The notes: generated by a model not told the origin, from the sequence alone. 64,000 bases of DNA from JBFMFR01 sp040752025 (GCA_040752025.1 JBFMFR010000002.1:186001-250000); one strand, 5' to 3'. Numbered from the stretch's first letter, positions 27,983-37,292 are shown. Made by a program: numbers and translations.

Positions 27983-29287
27983 TTAAGGTGCATTGACACT
28001 TTGCACCGCTGTGCGCGCGGCTTCGATGGGTTCGCTCTGCGCTTTCAGCACTTGAACGGTCGCTTGTTCCAGGGCCTCGCCCAAAACTGGCAGGATTTCG
28101 TTCGGGGGGAGCAGGTGCGCGGAGAGCACAACCGGGCTGATCGCTGTTCTCAGGTCGGTGTTCGTCCACATCCCCAGGGCGCTTGGCCGCACTGGCAGGT
28201 ACCCACCCGCTTCACTCCATACCGCCAAAAAGCTGGGCTGGCTGAGAAATTCTGCCAGTTCCACACTGAGCCCTCGGCGCTCTTCGCGTGGCGAAGCCAA
28301 CGCCCACACCCAACCTGTTGCCAGGGTGAACGGCTCGGATAGCTCTACATCTGGCACTGGCAGTGGAGCCAGCAAAGTTTCTTCAGGCAATTCCTGCAAA
28401 TAGCGCGAGGTCCAGGTGATCACCAGGTCAGCGCGCCCCTCTGTGTAGGCCTCCCAAACCTGCCCATCCTCCAGATACTGGGTCAACCAATAGGGCATCA
28501 CCCCGCTCTGTTCGCACTGCATAAATAGATCCATCACATCGTTGAGCGCGGTCGCATCCAGGTAAGGACGAAATTGCTCGTCCTGGATCTCTCCAGCGTT
28601 GGCCTGGTAAAACGCCAGCGTAACCAGGGCCTGTGGATCGGCAGCCGGGAAAACCAGCGGGTGTTTGAGAGTTGCCACTGACAACCAATCCACCGGCGGT
28701 GTTTCTACAACTTGAGCCCGGTAAACCAGTGTCAGGGCGTCGCCGGCGAAGGGCAGCCCGAAAACACTGTTCTGCAAACGACCCAGATTGCTGGCATACC
28801 CATACCAGTCGGCGCTGTCCAATACATTCGTCAGGCCATCGTAAGGATGCAGCAAGCCTTTCAGCGCGGCTGCCTCCAGCAAATTGCGCGGCAGGGCAAC
28901 GACATCGGGCATCACCAGCGGAGCAGCCGTACTGGTGGTGCTCAGTGAATCGAGCAGCCCGCCCGGGCCGCTGACCGCCTTTACGCGCACCTCGACGTAG
29001 ACGCCTGGACGGCGTTGTGAGAATTCGTTCAGGCGTGCTTGCAGCAGGTTGCCTGCCGGTGTACCGGCTGCAGGATCAAACTGCGGAGGTACCCACAGCC
29101 GCAGCGTCACAGGGCCGGAGGTAATCGGTGTCGTTGTTGGGGTGCCCAGTTCTGCCGCTGTGGCCGGAATGGTGGCCGTTTGCTGGGGAGTGCTTCCCAG
29201 GGCAGGCGTGTTCTGCGAAAGCGGGACCCCTGTGCAGCTCGCCAGGCAAAGCGCCAGCAGTGCCAGCACTGTATAGCAAGCTCTCAT
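27983..29287 (-). CDS. extracellular solute-binding lipoprotein
   Basis: The ATG at 29287 overlaps the stop of the upstream M42 gene as ATGA and gives an ideal signal peptide ending in LCLASC with Cys18; an ATG four codons earlier is less likely. The 434-residue product has a Thr/Pro spacer (about 25-55), then TLRLWVPPQFDPAAG and FSQRRPGVYVEVRV, the start of a sugar-class binding fold. It is the third such binding protein in 13 kb, but distant from the other two. It is coupled to peptidase genes rather than permeases, so its partner transporter is not shown. Confidence 0.85.
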   Translation of the reverse strand: MRACYTVLALLALCLASCTGVPLSQNTPALGSTPQQTATIPATAAELGTPTTTPITSGPVTLRLWVPPQFDPAAGTPAGNLLQARLNEFSQRRPGVYVEVRVKAVSGPGGLLDSLSTTSTAAPLVMPDVVALPRNLLEAAALKGLLHPYDGLTNVLDSADWYGYASNLGRLQNSVFGLPFAGDALTLVYRAQVVETPPVDWLSVATLKHPLVFPAADPQALVTLAFYQANAGEIQDEQFRPYLDATALNDVMDLFMQCEQSGVMPYWLTQYLEDGQVWEAYTEGRADLVITWTSRYLQELPEETLLAPLPVPDVELSEPFTLATGWVWALASPREERRGLSVELAEFLSQPSFLAVWSEAGGYLPVRPSALGMWTNTDLRTAISPVVLSAHLLPPNEILPVLGEALEQATVQVLKAQSEPIEAARTAVQSVNAP

Positions 29288-30303
29288 TTGTCGATCCATT
29301 CGTTGATCGGGTCACGCAGCAGGGCGATCAACAACTTAACTGCGTTTTGCACATCGTTGTAGTCGATCATCTCCGAAGGCGTGTGCACGTAGCGACAGGG
29401 GATCGAGAGGCAGCCAGCAGGCACGCCCCGGCGCGTGGTTTGGATCGCGCCCGCATCTGTTCGGCCCTGCTTCAAGATTTCCATTTGGTAGGGCAGGCGC
29501 TGTGCCTCGGCTGTCTCCACCATCCAGCGCACCACGCGCGGGTCCGAAATACTGCCCTGATCCCGCACTTTGATGGCTGGACCTTTGCCCAGCTTAACTT
29601 CCATGCGCAAGCCTTTCGGTGTATCCCCGCAACTGGTTACATCCAGCGCCAACCCCAGGTCGGGATCGATGGCGAACGCAGCCGTTAATGCGCCGCGTTC
29701 ACCCACCTCCTCCTGAGCGCTGAAGACAAAAAACAATTCGTGAGGCGAGCGCAGGGATTGTACGTTCATCTGGCGCAGCACTTCGATTAGGATAGCCACG
29801 TTGATCCGGTTGTCCATCGCCTTGGATACCAGACGATCACCCAAATCCAGGAACGGTCGTTCAAAAACGGCCAGGTCGCCCACCTGCACCGGGCAGTTCT
29901 GGCGGCTGGTGGCTCCTACGTCGATGTACATCTGCTCGAAAGCAGGCACGCGGCTCAAATCGCTCAAGCGCTCACTGCCAATCACCCCGCGGGCGCCCTT
30001 CAGGAAACGTACCCGTCCACCCGGGCAGGTCGAGGCGCGCACGCTGCCCATTGGCAAAAAACGCACAAAGCCGGCTTCTTCCACGTGCGTGGCGATCACA
30101 CCAATTTCATCCAGGTGGGCGGACATCATGATGCGCAATCCGGTGTTACTTTTCTGGCCTTTGCGAGCAATCAGGTTGCCTAGATTGTCCGCGCTCACCT
30201 GGTCTACCAGCGGCTCGATCTCTGTGCGCACGGCCTGGCGCACCGCACTTTCATAGCCCGGCGGGCCATCAAGTTCTACAAGTTTTTGAATGAGGGATTT
30301 CAT
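29284..30303 (-). CDS. M42-family aminopeptidase, copy A
   Basis: M42 enzymes are dinuclear-metal aminopeptidases that form large tetrahedral complexes in the cytoplasm and trim peptides. The 339 residues start ELDGPPGYESAVR, carry the first metal-ligand site SAHLDEIG, the catalytic-Glu region FSAQEEVGERG and a late YVHTPSEMIDY His motif, all in normal order. It is the middle gene of a minus-strand run and is coupled to the downstream lipoprotein by ATGA. Confidence 0.9.
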   Translation of the reverse strand: MKSLIQKLVELDGPPGYESAVRQAVRTEIEPLVDQVSADNLGNLIARKGQKSNTGLRIMMSAHLDEIGVIATHVEEAGFVRFLPMGSVRASTCPGGRVRFLKGARGVIGSERLSDLSRVPAFEQMYIDVGATSRQNCPVQVGDLAVFERPFLDLGDRLVSKAMDNRINVAILIEVLRQMNVQSLRSPHELFFVFSAQEEVGERGALTAAFAIDPDLGLALDVTSCGDTPKGLRMEVKLGKGPAIKVRDQGSISDPRVVRWMVETAEAQRLPYQMEILKQGRTDAGAIQTTRRGVPAGCLSIPCRYVHTPSEMIDYNDVQNAVKLLIALLRDPINEWIDK

Positions 30304-30352
30304 CCATGCTCCTTCTGCGTAAGGCGTGATGCCTTTTGGCGTTTATGCATTT

Positions 30353-31468
30353 CTACTGATCAATGCCCTGGTTGGTGAGAACATCCGGGCTCAAGTGCGC
30401 CAAAGCGGCGTGCACAAGTGCCAGGGTGTTTTTCCAATCTTGCAAGCGTACCATGCCAGCAGCTGTATGCAGGTAGCGCCCCGGCACGGAGATAGAAACA
30501 CTGGGAATGCCCCCCCGCTGCTTGTGAATCGCGCCAGCATCGGTTCCTCCGCCCCCTGGTTGGCGGAACTGGTAGGGAATGTCCAGTCTCTCCGCGGTTC
30601 TCACCAGGTGTTGCACCAGGCGTGGATCTGAAAGTGTGGCGCTGTCAGCGATATAAATCGCCGGCCCTGCGCCAAGGCGTGTGTTGTAGCGTGTGTTTTC
30701 CGCGCCTTGTTCGCCATCCGCAGGCGGCAAATCACGCGCTGGCGTACAATCCAACACGAAAGCCACATCGGGGTCAAGGGTGTAGGCAGCTACGTGCGCG
30801 CCGCGCAACCCCACCTCCTCCTGAACGGTAAAAGCTGCCAGTAAATCGATGTTTGTCAGAGTTGCAGACTGTCGTAGCAGTTCGATCAGGCTGGCAACAC
30901 CCAGGCGGTCGTCCAGGGCTTTGGCCAGCAGGCTGGGGCCCAGGCGGGCAAAGCGCGTGGCGAAAGTTGCCCGGTCGCCCACTTTCACCTTCTTGGCGTT
31001 GTCCGGACCGACATCGACGCGCAAAGCGTTCATCGACAACAACTGCTCGCGCTCGTCCGGGGGAGCCAGGTGGATCGGTGTTGCCCCGATCACGCCTGGC
31101 AGGCATTCGCTTCCTACCCAAACGGGTTTGCCTGCCAGTTCGCTGGCGGAAATGCCGCCCACAGCGGCAAACCGGAACAGGCCGTTCTCATCGTCAGCGG
31201 TCAGCATAAAGCCAACTTCGTCCATGTGAGCGGCAACCATCACCCGCAGGCGCGGCTCTGAGCCTTGCCCGGGGCGCAGCGCCAGAACATTGCCCAACGC
31301 GTCGACTTTAACCTCGCTCGCATATGGGCGGACCTGTTCCAGCACAATTTTGCGCACGGCTGCCTCTTCACCGGAAACGGCGCAAACGTTGCACAGGCGT
31401 TCTAACAGGCGGATTTGGGCCGCACCCAGGCGCGGCGCTTGATAGGGTTGGTGGTAATCTTTATTCAT
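30353..31468 (-). CDS. M42-family aminopeptidase, copy B
   Basis: The second tandem M42 protein has 371 residues with VAAHMDEVG, the bridging Asp in KALDDRLG, FTVQEEVGLRG and the C-terminal PGRYLHTAAGM His motif. It differs clearly from copies A and C in the N-terminus and substrate-pocket region, so the three are old paralogs, not a recent duplication. Its start overlaps the end of copy C by eight bases. Confidence 0.9.
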   Translation of the reverse strand: MNKDYHQPYQAPRLGAAQIRLLERLCNVCAVSGEEAAVRKIVLEQVRPYASEVKVDALGNVLALRPGQGSEPRLRVMVAAHMDEVGFMLTADDENGLFRFAAVGGISASELAGKPVWVGSECLPGVIGATPIHLAPPDEREQLLSMNALRVDVGPDNAKKVKVGDRATFATRFARLGPSLLAKALDDRLGVASLIELLRQSATLTNIDLLAAFTVQEEVGLRGAHVAAYTLDPDVAFVLDCTPARDLPPADGEQGAENTRYNTRLGAGPAIYIADSATLSDPRLVQHLVRTAERLDIPYQFRQPGGGGTDAGAIHKQRGGIPSVSISVPGRYLHTAAGMVRLQDWKNTLALVHAALAHLSPDVLTNQGIDQ

Positions 31469-32540
31469 CCCAGGCTAGCCTATCCATGAATTGTTCATCC
31501 AACTGGGCAGCGAACTCGGCCAACAGCCGCCCAGCGCGGGCGATATCTTTTCGTGAAACCATTTCCACAGGTGTGTGCATGTAACGCAGCGGGATGCCAA
31601 GCACCATTGTGTGGATGCCTTCCATCGTTATCTGCATGGCATCCACATCGGTGCCTGAGCGGCGTGGCATCACCTCGATTTTCCAGGGAATCTCCAGCCG
31701 GTCAGCCAGTTCCGCAAAAATCCGGTACAGTCCGGGGTGCACAGTCGGCCCCCACCCCAGGGTGATGCACTTGCCCATCGGATAGGTCTGGTGTGCAGGA
31801 CTGCCGGGACCGGCAGCAAAAGTTACATCGATCGCCACAGCCAGCGCCGGGCGCAGGTGAAAAGCCGAAGTGAACGCACCGCCAAACGATTCCTCCTCCT
31901 GCGATGTTGCCACTGCCCAGACATCCCAGGCAAGTTGGCGGTTCTGCAAGGCGCTCAAGCACTGCGTCAACGCTGCCACGGAGGCGCGGTTATCCAGGGA
32001 ATGACCGACCAGGTATTCCTCGCTCAATTCCAATGGCTGCTGGGCGAAGGAAACCAGGTCGCCAATACGCACGCGCGCTTGCACCTGGCGCGGCGTCAAT
32101 CCGACATCTACCAGCAGGTAATCCAGGGGCGCTGGCTTATCGCTCAGTTCCTTGGGCAGCAGGTGTGCAGGTGGTTGGACGACTATGCCGGGCAGGTCTT
32201 CCCGGGCATGGACGGTTACCAGTTGGCCTGGCAGAACGCGCGGGTCAATTCCTCCAACCTCCGCCAGGCGTAGAAAACCATCCACAATACCCGCGACCAT
32301 CAAACCAATGGCATCCATGTGCGCCGCCAGCAGCAAGCCGGGGCGCGGTTCGGGTAGGCTGCCGCGTCTTAGTCCGTGCAGGCTGCCCATACGGCTGACG
32401 CTCAATTCATCCACCAGCGGCTGCCATGCGGCCTCGATCAGGCCGCGCACCGGTCCTTCGTGACCTGAGAGGCCCGGCGCGGTGATCAAGGATTTCAAAA
32501 ACTCCAAATCTTCTCGATGTTCAGACTGTTCAGGGGGCAT
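31461..32540 (-). CDS. M42-family aminopeptidase, copy C
   Basis: The first transcribed of three tandem M42 proteins has 359 residues with LAAHMDAIG, HSLDNRASV, ATSQEEESFGG and RYMHTPVEM. The usual Val/Gly-Glu spacing after the catalytic Glu pair is changed (EEESFGG instead of EEVGxRG), which may alter specificity. Its 5' end overlaps the 3' end of a short upstream membrane-protein ORF. Confidence 0.87.
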   Translation of the reverse strand: MPPEQSEHREDLEFLKSLITAPGLSGHEGPVRGLIEAAWQPLVDELSVSRMGSLHGLRRGSLPEPRPGLLLAAHMDAIGLMVAGIVDGFLRLAEVGGIDPRVLPGQLVTVHAREDLPGIVVQPPAHLLPKELSDKPAPLDYLLVDVGLTPRQVQARVRIGDLVSFAQQPLELSEEYLVGHSLDNRASVAALTQCLSALQNRQLAWDVWAVATSQEEESFGGAFTSAFHLRPALAVAIDVTFAAGPGSPAHQTYPMGKCITLGWGPTVHPGLYRIFAELADRLEIPWKIEVMPRRSGTDVDAMQITMEGIHTMVLGIPLRYMHTPVEMVSRKDIARAGRLLAEFAAQLDEQFMDRLAWDE

Positions 32541-32836
32541 AGTGTAATTATAGTCCAGTTAGAAATATTCTCTATACGTGCGCTTTGTGGTCTTTCATAG
32601 AGACAGACCCGGTCTTTGCCCTGGTCGATCTCCATCTCAGAATGCCTCTCGCCTAGCGCCAACATTTGCCCTGGTGATAGCATGCTCCCTGGTTTCGCCT
32701 GTTCTTCCAGGGAGCGCGCCAAACGCACCATCAGGTAACCTGTACAGTAGCATGGCAAGGTTGCCAGGATGATTGCGATCAGGATGAAGCGCACTCGTGC
32801 TCGCAAAGCTGGGGTCATGGCAGGTATCCGTTGCAT
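32495..32836 (-). CDS. small single-pass membrane protein, unknown function
   Basis: A 113-residue frame with one hydrophobic segment (about 16-38, FILIAIILATLPCYCTGYLM) and a polar C-terminal half fills most of the gap between the M42 run and the deacetylase gene. It overlaps the first 46 bases of M42 copy C. A second ATG lies six codons in. I do not recognise a family; coding status rests on the membrane segment and position only. Confidence 0.45.
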   Translation of the reverse strand: MQRIPAMTPALRARVRFILIAIILATLPCYCTGYLMVRLARSLEEQAKPGSMLSPGQMLALGERHSEMEIDQGKDRVCLYERPQSARIENISNWTIITLCPLNSLNIEKIWSF

Positions 32837-32964
32837 TCGTTGATGATAACACTAGAAAGTTAGGAATGGCAAGACAAAATTGATAAGTCAGGTGGGGTAG
32901 AATTAGTGACGAAAACGACTGCATAGACAGGCAAGATCATTTCAAGACCAAAACAGGATAGTGC

Positions 32965-33705
32965 ATGGATTACATTTACCTTTCCCCGCACCTGGATGAT
33001 GTGGTTTTATCGTGTGGTGGGCTGATTTGGGAGCAAACCCGGGCAGGCAGGCAGGTGGGCATCTGGACCCTGTGTGCCGGCGACGCCCCTCCCGGCCCAC
33101 TTTCGCCCTTTGCCCAATCGCTTCACGCTCGCTGGGAGACTGGTCCGGCTGCCACTGCCCGTCGCCGCCTTGAGGATATCGCCGCTTGCCAGCGGTTGTT
33201 GGCTTCTTGTCATCATTTCGATATACCCGATTGTATTTATCGCCGCGCTGGCCCTCCCGGGCAGGTGGATTTCCTTTACGCCAGCGAAGAAGCTCTGTTT
33301 GGTTCGCTACATCCTGCTGAAGAGCCCCTGGTTCAGGACCTGGCCAACGAGCTGGCTCAAAGTGTGCCTACAGGCGCGCAGCTTGTCTGCCCGCTGACCC
33401 TGGGGAACCACGTGGATCACCAGCTCACCCGCGTCGCGGCCGAGCGCCTGAACCGCCCGCTCTGGTATTACGCTGATTACCCCTATGCCAGCCAGCAGTC
33501 CTCGCAGTTAGAGGAGCTTCGCCAGCAGGGTTGGCAGCCGGTTCGTTTCCCGGTTTCGCCAGATGGCCTGCGCGCCTGGCAGGAAGCCGTCGCGGCTCAC
33601 CAGTCGCAGATTAGTACGTTCTGGCCCGACCTGGATTCGATGCGCGCTGCCATCCAGGGGTATTGGGCTGGAGCAGAATCAGGTGTGATTTTATGGCAGA
33701 TGTAG
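32965..33705 (+). CDS. PIG-L/LmbE-type deacetylase
   Basis: The 246-residue protein opens with SPHLDDVVLSCGG, the zinc-binding His9-x-Asp-Asp motif of the GlcNAc-PI deacetylase family, and has NHVDHQLT as the later His motif. Members remove N-acetyl groups from GlcNAc conjugates, including bacillithiol and mycothiol precursors. Neither substrate nor pathway is shown by the neighbours. The stop codon TAG coincides with the left end of a MITE-like element, so the native C-terminus may have been altered. Confidence 0.88.
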   Translation: MDYIYLSPHLDDVVLSCGGLIWEQTRAGRQVGIWTLCAGDAPPGPLSPFAQSLHARWETGPAATARRRLEDIAACQRLLASCHHFDIPDCIYRRAGPPGQVDFLYASEEALFGSLHPAEEPLVQDLANELAQSVPTGAQLVCPLTLGNHVDHQLTRVAAERLNRPLWYYADYPYASQQSSQLEELRQQGWQPVRFPVSPDGLRAWQEAVAAHQSQISTFWPDLDSMRAAIQGYWAGAESGVILWQM

Positions 33706-33828
33706 GGGGTGTCCAAAAAAGGTTATTTCAAGACAGGCAACCGCAAAAAGTAGGGGCGAAGCAGTCCACTCAACGCCACCTGTAGCGCCATAGACACGCT
33801 TCGCCCTACTTTTTGGACAGTCCCTCTA
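33703..33828. mobile_element. MITE-like non-autonomous element between two convergent genes
   Basis: The 126-base element has terminal inverted repeats beginning TAGGGGGTGTCCAAAAA on the left and, read on the minus strand, TAGAGGGACTGTCCAAAAA on the right. An inner 18-bp inverted repeat (33744-33762 and 33798-33815, core AAAAAGTAGGG and GCGAAGC) differs by one extra G. It has no coding capacity. TA at both outer ends fits insertion at TA sites, as with IS630/Tc1-like elements; the parent element is not present. Both flanking genes end in the TAG of its termini. Confidence 0.7.
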
Positions 33829-34602
33829 AATATACAAATGCCCTGGGTCGATTTCCTGGCGCAGCAGGCGCAGTTCCTCGGCGCTGGGCGGGTCCAGCGT
33901 GGGTATATCGCCGGGGATCAGCAGCTCGAAGCTGGTATTGTCGATCACTTGCTGGACATTGACGCCGGGATGGACTGCCTCCAAAGTCATGCGGCAGGTA
34001 TCCTCCCGGTCGAAGCCTAATAATCCCAGGGTGCTGACTACGTTGGACGGGCCCGTGCCGGCTGGCAGCCCGGCTTCCTGGCGCGCTCCGCGTCCGCTGA
34101 GATAACCTGGCGTGGTGATAAAGTCGCATTGGTTCACGAAGCGCCGCCGGTCGTGGCGCATGATGGCAATCGTCGTCCAGCACAACGAGCCCACATCGTT
34201 GCCCCCGCCGCTGCCCGGCAGGCGTACCTTGGGCGCGCGGAAGTCGCCGATGACCGTACTGTTCAGGTTGCCATACATATCGATCTGCGCTCCACCGATA
34301 AAGCCGTAGTCAATGAAGCCGCGTTGCGCTGTTTCCATGATCTCACAGATGCCGTAAGCCGCGATGCCGCGGTGGAACGTGCGTGATTCTCCAACTGCTA
34401 CCGCCAGTTCTTCGAGTTGGGCGCCCACACCGCCAAACTCGAACACCGTGATCAAGTTGGGCGTATACAGGCGTTGGGCCAGGCCCGCTGCCAGCATCGG
34501 CAGCCCCGTTCCGATGAAAGCCGTCGTGCCGTCCTTCATCAGCCTGGCAGCTATGCAAATCATCATCTCGTTGGCAGAGTACGTGGAAGTCGTCGCGTTC
34601 AT
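33826..34602 (-). CDS. CoA-transferase-like beta subunit
   Basis: The 258 residues from ATG 34602 resemble the beta subunit of class I CoA transferases (glutaconate CoA-transferase, and the ring-opening hydrolase IpdB). Glu55 in ITVFEFGGVGA aligns with the family's catalytic Glu, although the usual ENG or ESG is EFG here. FIGTGLPMLAAGLA precedes it. The start overlaps the alpha-subunit stop as ATGA. A longer open frame upstream is only a shadow of the alpha gene. Confidence 0.85.
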   Translation of the reverse strand: MNATTSTYSANEMMICIAARLMKDGTTAFIGTGLPMLAAGLAQRLYTPNLITVFEFGGVGAQLEELAVAVGESRTFHRGIAAYGICEIMETAQRGFIDYGFIGGAQIDMYGNLNSTVIGDFRAPKVRLPGSGGGNDVGSLCWTTIAIMRHDRRRFVNQCDFITTPGYLSGRGARQEAGLPAGTGPSNVVSTLGLLGFDREDTCRMTLEAVHPGVNVQQVIDNTSFELLIPGDIPTLDPPSAEELRLLRQEIDPGHLYI

Positions 34603-35576
34603 CGATGCTTCTCCGCTTTCCGCCGCAGCGCTTCTAAACGTTCCCGGCCAATCAGATCCAGGTAAGCCTGGTGATCTGGCAGGTTGTAGATGTACTGATC
34701 CAGATACTGGGCTGTGCTCTCTTCGCTTTCCGAAGCCTTCACCCAGGTGAGCGTCTCTTCTTCGTCGCGTCCATAGCAATACACCATCTCTCCCGGATGA
34801 GAGCCGAATGGTGCATGCACCACCGCGTCCACCAGGAAGTAGGGGATAATTGTGCGATCTGGATGCTGCCGGATTTCCTCCGTATCGATGATCTCCTCGG
34901 TGCTCAGGATCAGGCGCTTGGCCGCCCGGGCTGTCTCTGCGGCAAACCCGCTGATGCCATCGATTTGGGCATTTCCAAAGCGATCGGCGCGGTGCACGTG
35001 GATCAGGGCCACATCCAGGATCAACGCCGGTAGCAGGCATACTTTTAGGCCCGTGAACGGGTCCTGCACCACCTTGGCAGCGCTGTAGCGATACGTATCC
35101 GTGCCCAACATGGTGCGCGCCGGCAGGAAAGGCACACCCATCGACGTGGCTTTCAGCCGCCAGGTCAGCGCTGAGTTGCTCCATTCCGTCACGCGCTTTA
35201 TGCGCCCGCTCTCTACTTCACGACGCAGGACATTGCTCACCCCGTGTACTTCCAGGCCTATGTAAGTCAGATCCAGTGCATCCACCAGTCCGGCGGCCAG
35301 CCATAGGTCCAGCTCCAGCACCCCCTGGCCTGAAACGCGCAGATTCTTGGGCCTTTGGCGCACCACCTCGCGCGCCAGCGACATCGGCGCTCGTACCGAA
35401 CCGTACAATTCGGTGCCGATATAGCATCCATCGGTAACGAAGCGGGCGACGGCCTCCTGCTCGCTCATCAGCTTATCCACCATCTCGCGCTTCTTCTGTG
35501 TGCGGTTCCACTGGCGGAATGCTTCGATATCCGGGGGTTGGATCAATTCCCCAATCCCTTCGTCCAGTACATTCAT
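34599..35576 (-). CDS. CoA-transferase-like alpha subunit
   Basis: This 325-residue alpha subunit pairs with the gene after it. Visible features are FVTDGCYIGTELYGS near the N-terminus, the GVPFLPARTMLGTDT segment typical of GctA/IpdA-like proteins and the HVHRADRFGNAQIDG motif of this superfamily. In an operon with acyl-CoA dehydrogenase and thiolase-like genes it may move CoA between acids or, as in IpdAB, cleave a cyclic acyl-CoA. Sequence alone cannot separate these. Confidence 0.85.
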   Translation of the reverse strand: MNVLDEGIGELIQPPDIEAFRQWNRTQKKREMVDKLMSEQEAVARFVTDGCYIGTELYGSVRAPMSLAREVVRQRPKNLRVSGQGVLELDLWLAAGLVDALDLTYIGLEVHGVSNVLRREVESGRIKRVTEWSNSALTWRLKATSMGVPFLPARTMLGTDTYRYSAAKVVQDPFTGLKVCLLPALILDVALIHVHRADRFGNAQIDGISGFAAETARAAKRLILSTEEIIDTEEIRQHPDRTIIPYFLVDAVVHAPFGSHPGEMVYCYGRDEEETLTWVKASESEESTAQYLDQYIYNLPDHQAYLDLIGRERLEALRRKAEKHR

Positions 35577-35579
35577 AGA

Positions 35580-36722
35580 CTACTCCTCCAGGATTCGTCG
35601 GGCGATCACCATGCGGTTGATCTCGCTGGTGCCTTCGCCGATGCTCATCATGCGCTGGTCACGGTAGATGCGTTCCAGCGGGAACTCGCTGCTGTAGCCA
35701 TATCCGCCGTGGATTTGCAAAGCTTCATAAGCCACGTGCTCTGAAACTTGCGAAGCAAATAACTTGGCCATCGAAGCCAGGCGAGTATAAGCCTTGCCGC
35801 GTTCTTTGGCCCAGGCTGCCTGGTAGACCAGCAGCCGCGCCGCCTCGATCTGGGTAGCCGCATCTGCCAGCTTGAATCGGATGGCCTGGTGTTCCGCCAG
35901 GGGCTTACCGAAGGTGCGGCGTACTTTTACGTAAGCCAGCGCTTCTTCGAAAGCGGCTTGTGCCAGTCCTACTGCCAGCGCCCCTACCGCGATGCGCCCG
36001 CTATCCAGGGTCTGTAAAGTGTAGTACAACCCCTGTCCCGCCTCGCCCAGCAGATTGTCGAGTGGCACGCGCACGGCGTTGAACGACAGGATGTGCGCTG
36101 GTGAGCCGTGTGTGCCCATCTTCCTCTCCGGCGGGGCGATTTGCAGCCCGGGGCGATCGGTTTCAACTAGCAGCAGGCTGAAGCCGTGCGAGCCGGCCTG
36201 GCGGTCAGTTTTGACCAACGTAACGATGACTGGCGCCAGGCTGGCGTTGGTGATCCAGGCTTTGCTGCCGTTGATCACCCATTCATTTCCTTCCCGCTCT
36301 GCATGGGTTTGAGTGCTCATCAAGTCCGAGCCGGCATCCGGTTCGGTCAGGGCCAGGCTGCCCAAGACTGCCCCATTGGTTAACTGCGGCAAGAAGCGTG
36401 CTTTTTGCGCTTCAGACCCCCAGCGTACGATTGGCATGCAGCACAACTCGTTGTGCGCCTCCACGCTCAGGCCGGTTGAGCCGCACGCCCGCCCCATCTC
36501 CTCCATGGCGATGGCCACACAAATGCTGTCGAAGTCCGCTCCGCCGTATTGCTCTGGCACTTGCAGACCCAATAAGCCCATCTCTGGCATGCGGGCCAGT
36601 GCAGCCATGCGCAGTTGCCCGGTTTCATCGACTTCTGCGGCATACGGCTTGAGTTCTCGTTCGCAAAAGGAGCGCACCGCCTGTTGAAACAGGCGTTGTT
36701 CTTCGGACAAGGAAAAATCCAT
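35580..36722 (-). CDS. acyl-CoA dehydrogenase
   Basis: The 380-residue flavoenzyme has the standard length and layout: FAD/substrate segment LTEPDAGSDLMSTQTHAE, WITNAS, and the C-terminal ERIYRDQRMMSIGEGTSEINR with Glu363 at the catalytic-base position of short-chain and butyryl-CoA dehydrogenases. It abuts the CoA-transferase pair (4 bases) and the DUF35 gene (3 bases), so all belong to one operon. It would introduce the first double bond in an acyl-CoA; chain specificity is not evident. Confidence 0.93.
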   Translation of the reverse strand: MDFSLSEEQRLFQQAVRSFCERELKPYAAEVDETGQLRMAALARMPEMGLLGLQVPEQYGGADFDSICVAIAMEEMGRACGSTGLSVEAHNELCCMPIVRWGSEAQKARFLPQLTNGAVLGSLALTEPDAGSDLMSTQTHAEREGNEWVINGSKAWITNASLAPVIVTLVKTDRQAGSHGFSLLLVETDRPGLQIAPPERKMGTHGSPAHILSFNAVRVPLDNLLGEAGQGLYYTLQTLDSGRIAVGALAVGLAQAAFEEALAYVKVRRTFGKPLAEHQAIRFKLADAATQIEAARLLVYQAAWAKERGKAYTRLASMAKLFASQVSEHVAYEALQIHGGYGYSSEFPLERIYRDQRMMSIGEGTSEINRMVIARRILEE

Positions 36723-36725
36723 TAC

Positions 36726-37289
36726 TTATTTCTCCTGTATCGGAACGAAATACACATCTGTGGGCTTGAATTTGCTGTTGCGCAGGTATTGAGACTTGAC
36801 TTTCATGCCGATCCAGTCCAGTGAAGCCTGTTGCGGGTCCACGCCCATCAGACGGCTCAGGAACAGCGTATTGGTTCCTTCGAATTCGACCAGGATAAGC
36901 ACGAAAGGCGTCTGAGGCAGGAATTCCTCGGATCCGAAATGGCAAACAGTGAAGGCATGCACAACGCCCTCGTCTGGCATCTGCACCCAGTCGGTCTCAT
37001 CGCCGGTGTACATATCGTGGCCGCGCGGCGTGGCGTAGGTATAGCCTGTCTGCACGTCGCGCCGCCCCAGGAGCGCTCGGTTCGCCAGGCCGGCAAAGAA
37101 AGGCGACTCTTGCCCATAGGAGTGAATGTAGTTGATTTGATAGGGTTGTTTGACGATGATCGGGCTCATTTCCTTGAGCGCCTTTAGCGCCTCAGGGGTG
37201 AGTGACTTGGGGAAAGGTACGTTGAACAGGATTTGCCCATCGTCGCTTTCTTCCATTTTGCGAGACAATTTGTCGGCGGTGTCAGACAT
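36726..37289 (-). CDS. DUF35 OB-fold protein paired with thiolase-like enzyme, zinc ribbon lost
   Basis: The 187-residue protein resembles DUF35/ChsH2-type proteins that bind thiolase-fold enzymes and are often encoded beside them. The OB-fold part is around residues 105-160 (GVVHAFTVCHFGSEEF, TPFVLILVEFEG). The usual N-terminal zinc ribbon would bring two CxxC pairs near residues 60-90, but this region (GRRDVQTGYTYATPRGHD) has no cysteine. It lies three bases after the thiolase gene, which supports a complex. Confidence 0.78.
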   Translation of the reverse strand: MSDTADKLSRKMEESDDGQILFNVPFPKSLTPEALKALKEMSPIIVKQPYQINYIHSYGQESPFFAGLANRALLGRRDVQTGYTYATPRGHDMYTGDETDWVQMPDEGVVHAFTVCHFGSEEFLPQTPFVLILVEFEGTNTLFLSRLMGVDPQQASLDWIGMKVKSQYLRNSKFKPTDVYFVPIQEK

Positions 37290-37292
37290 GGC

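Noticed and set aside
34603..35184. Upstream extension of the CoA-transferase beta frame to 452 codons
   Set aside because: The extra part lies wholly inside the alpha-subunit gene and lacks motifs; ATG 34602 overlapping the alpha stop is the natural start.
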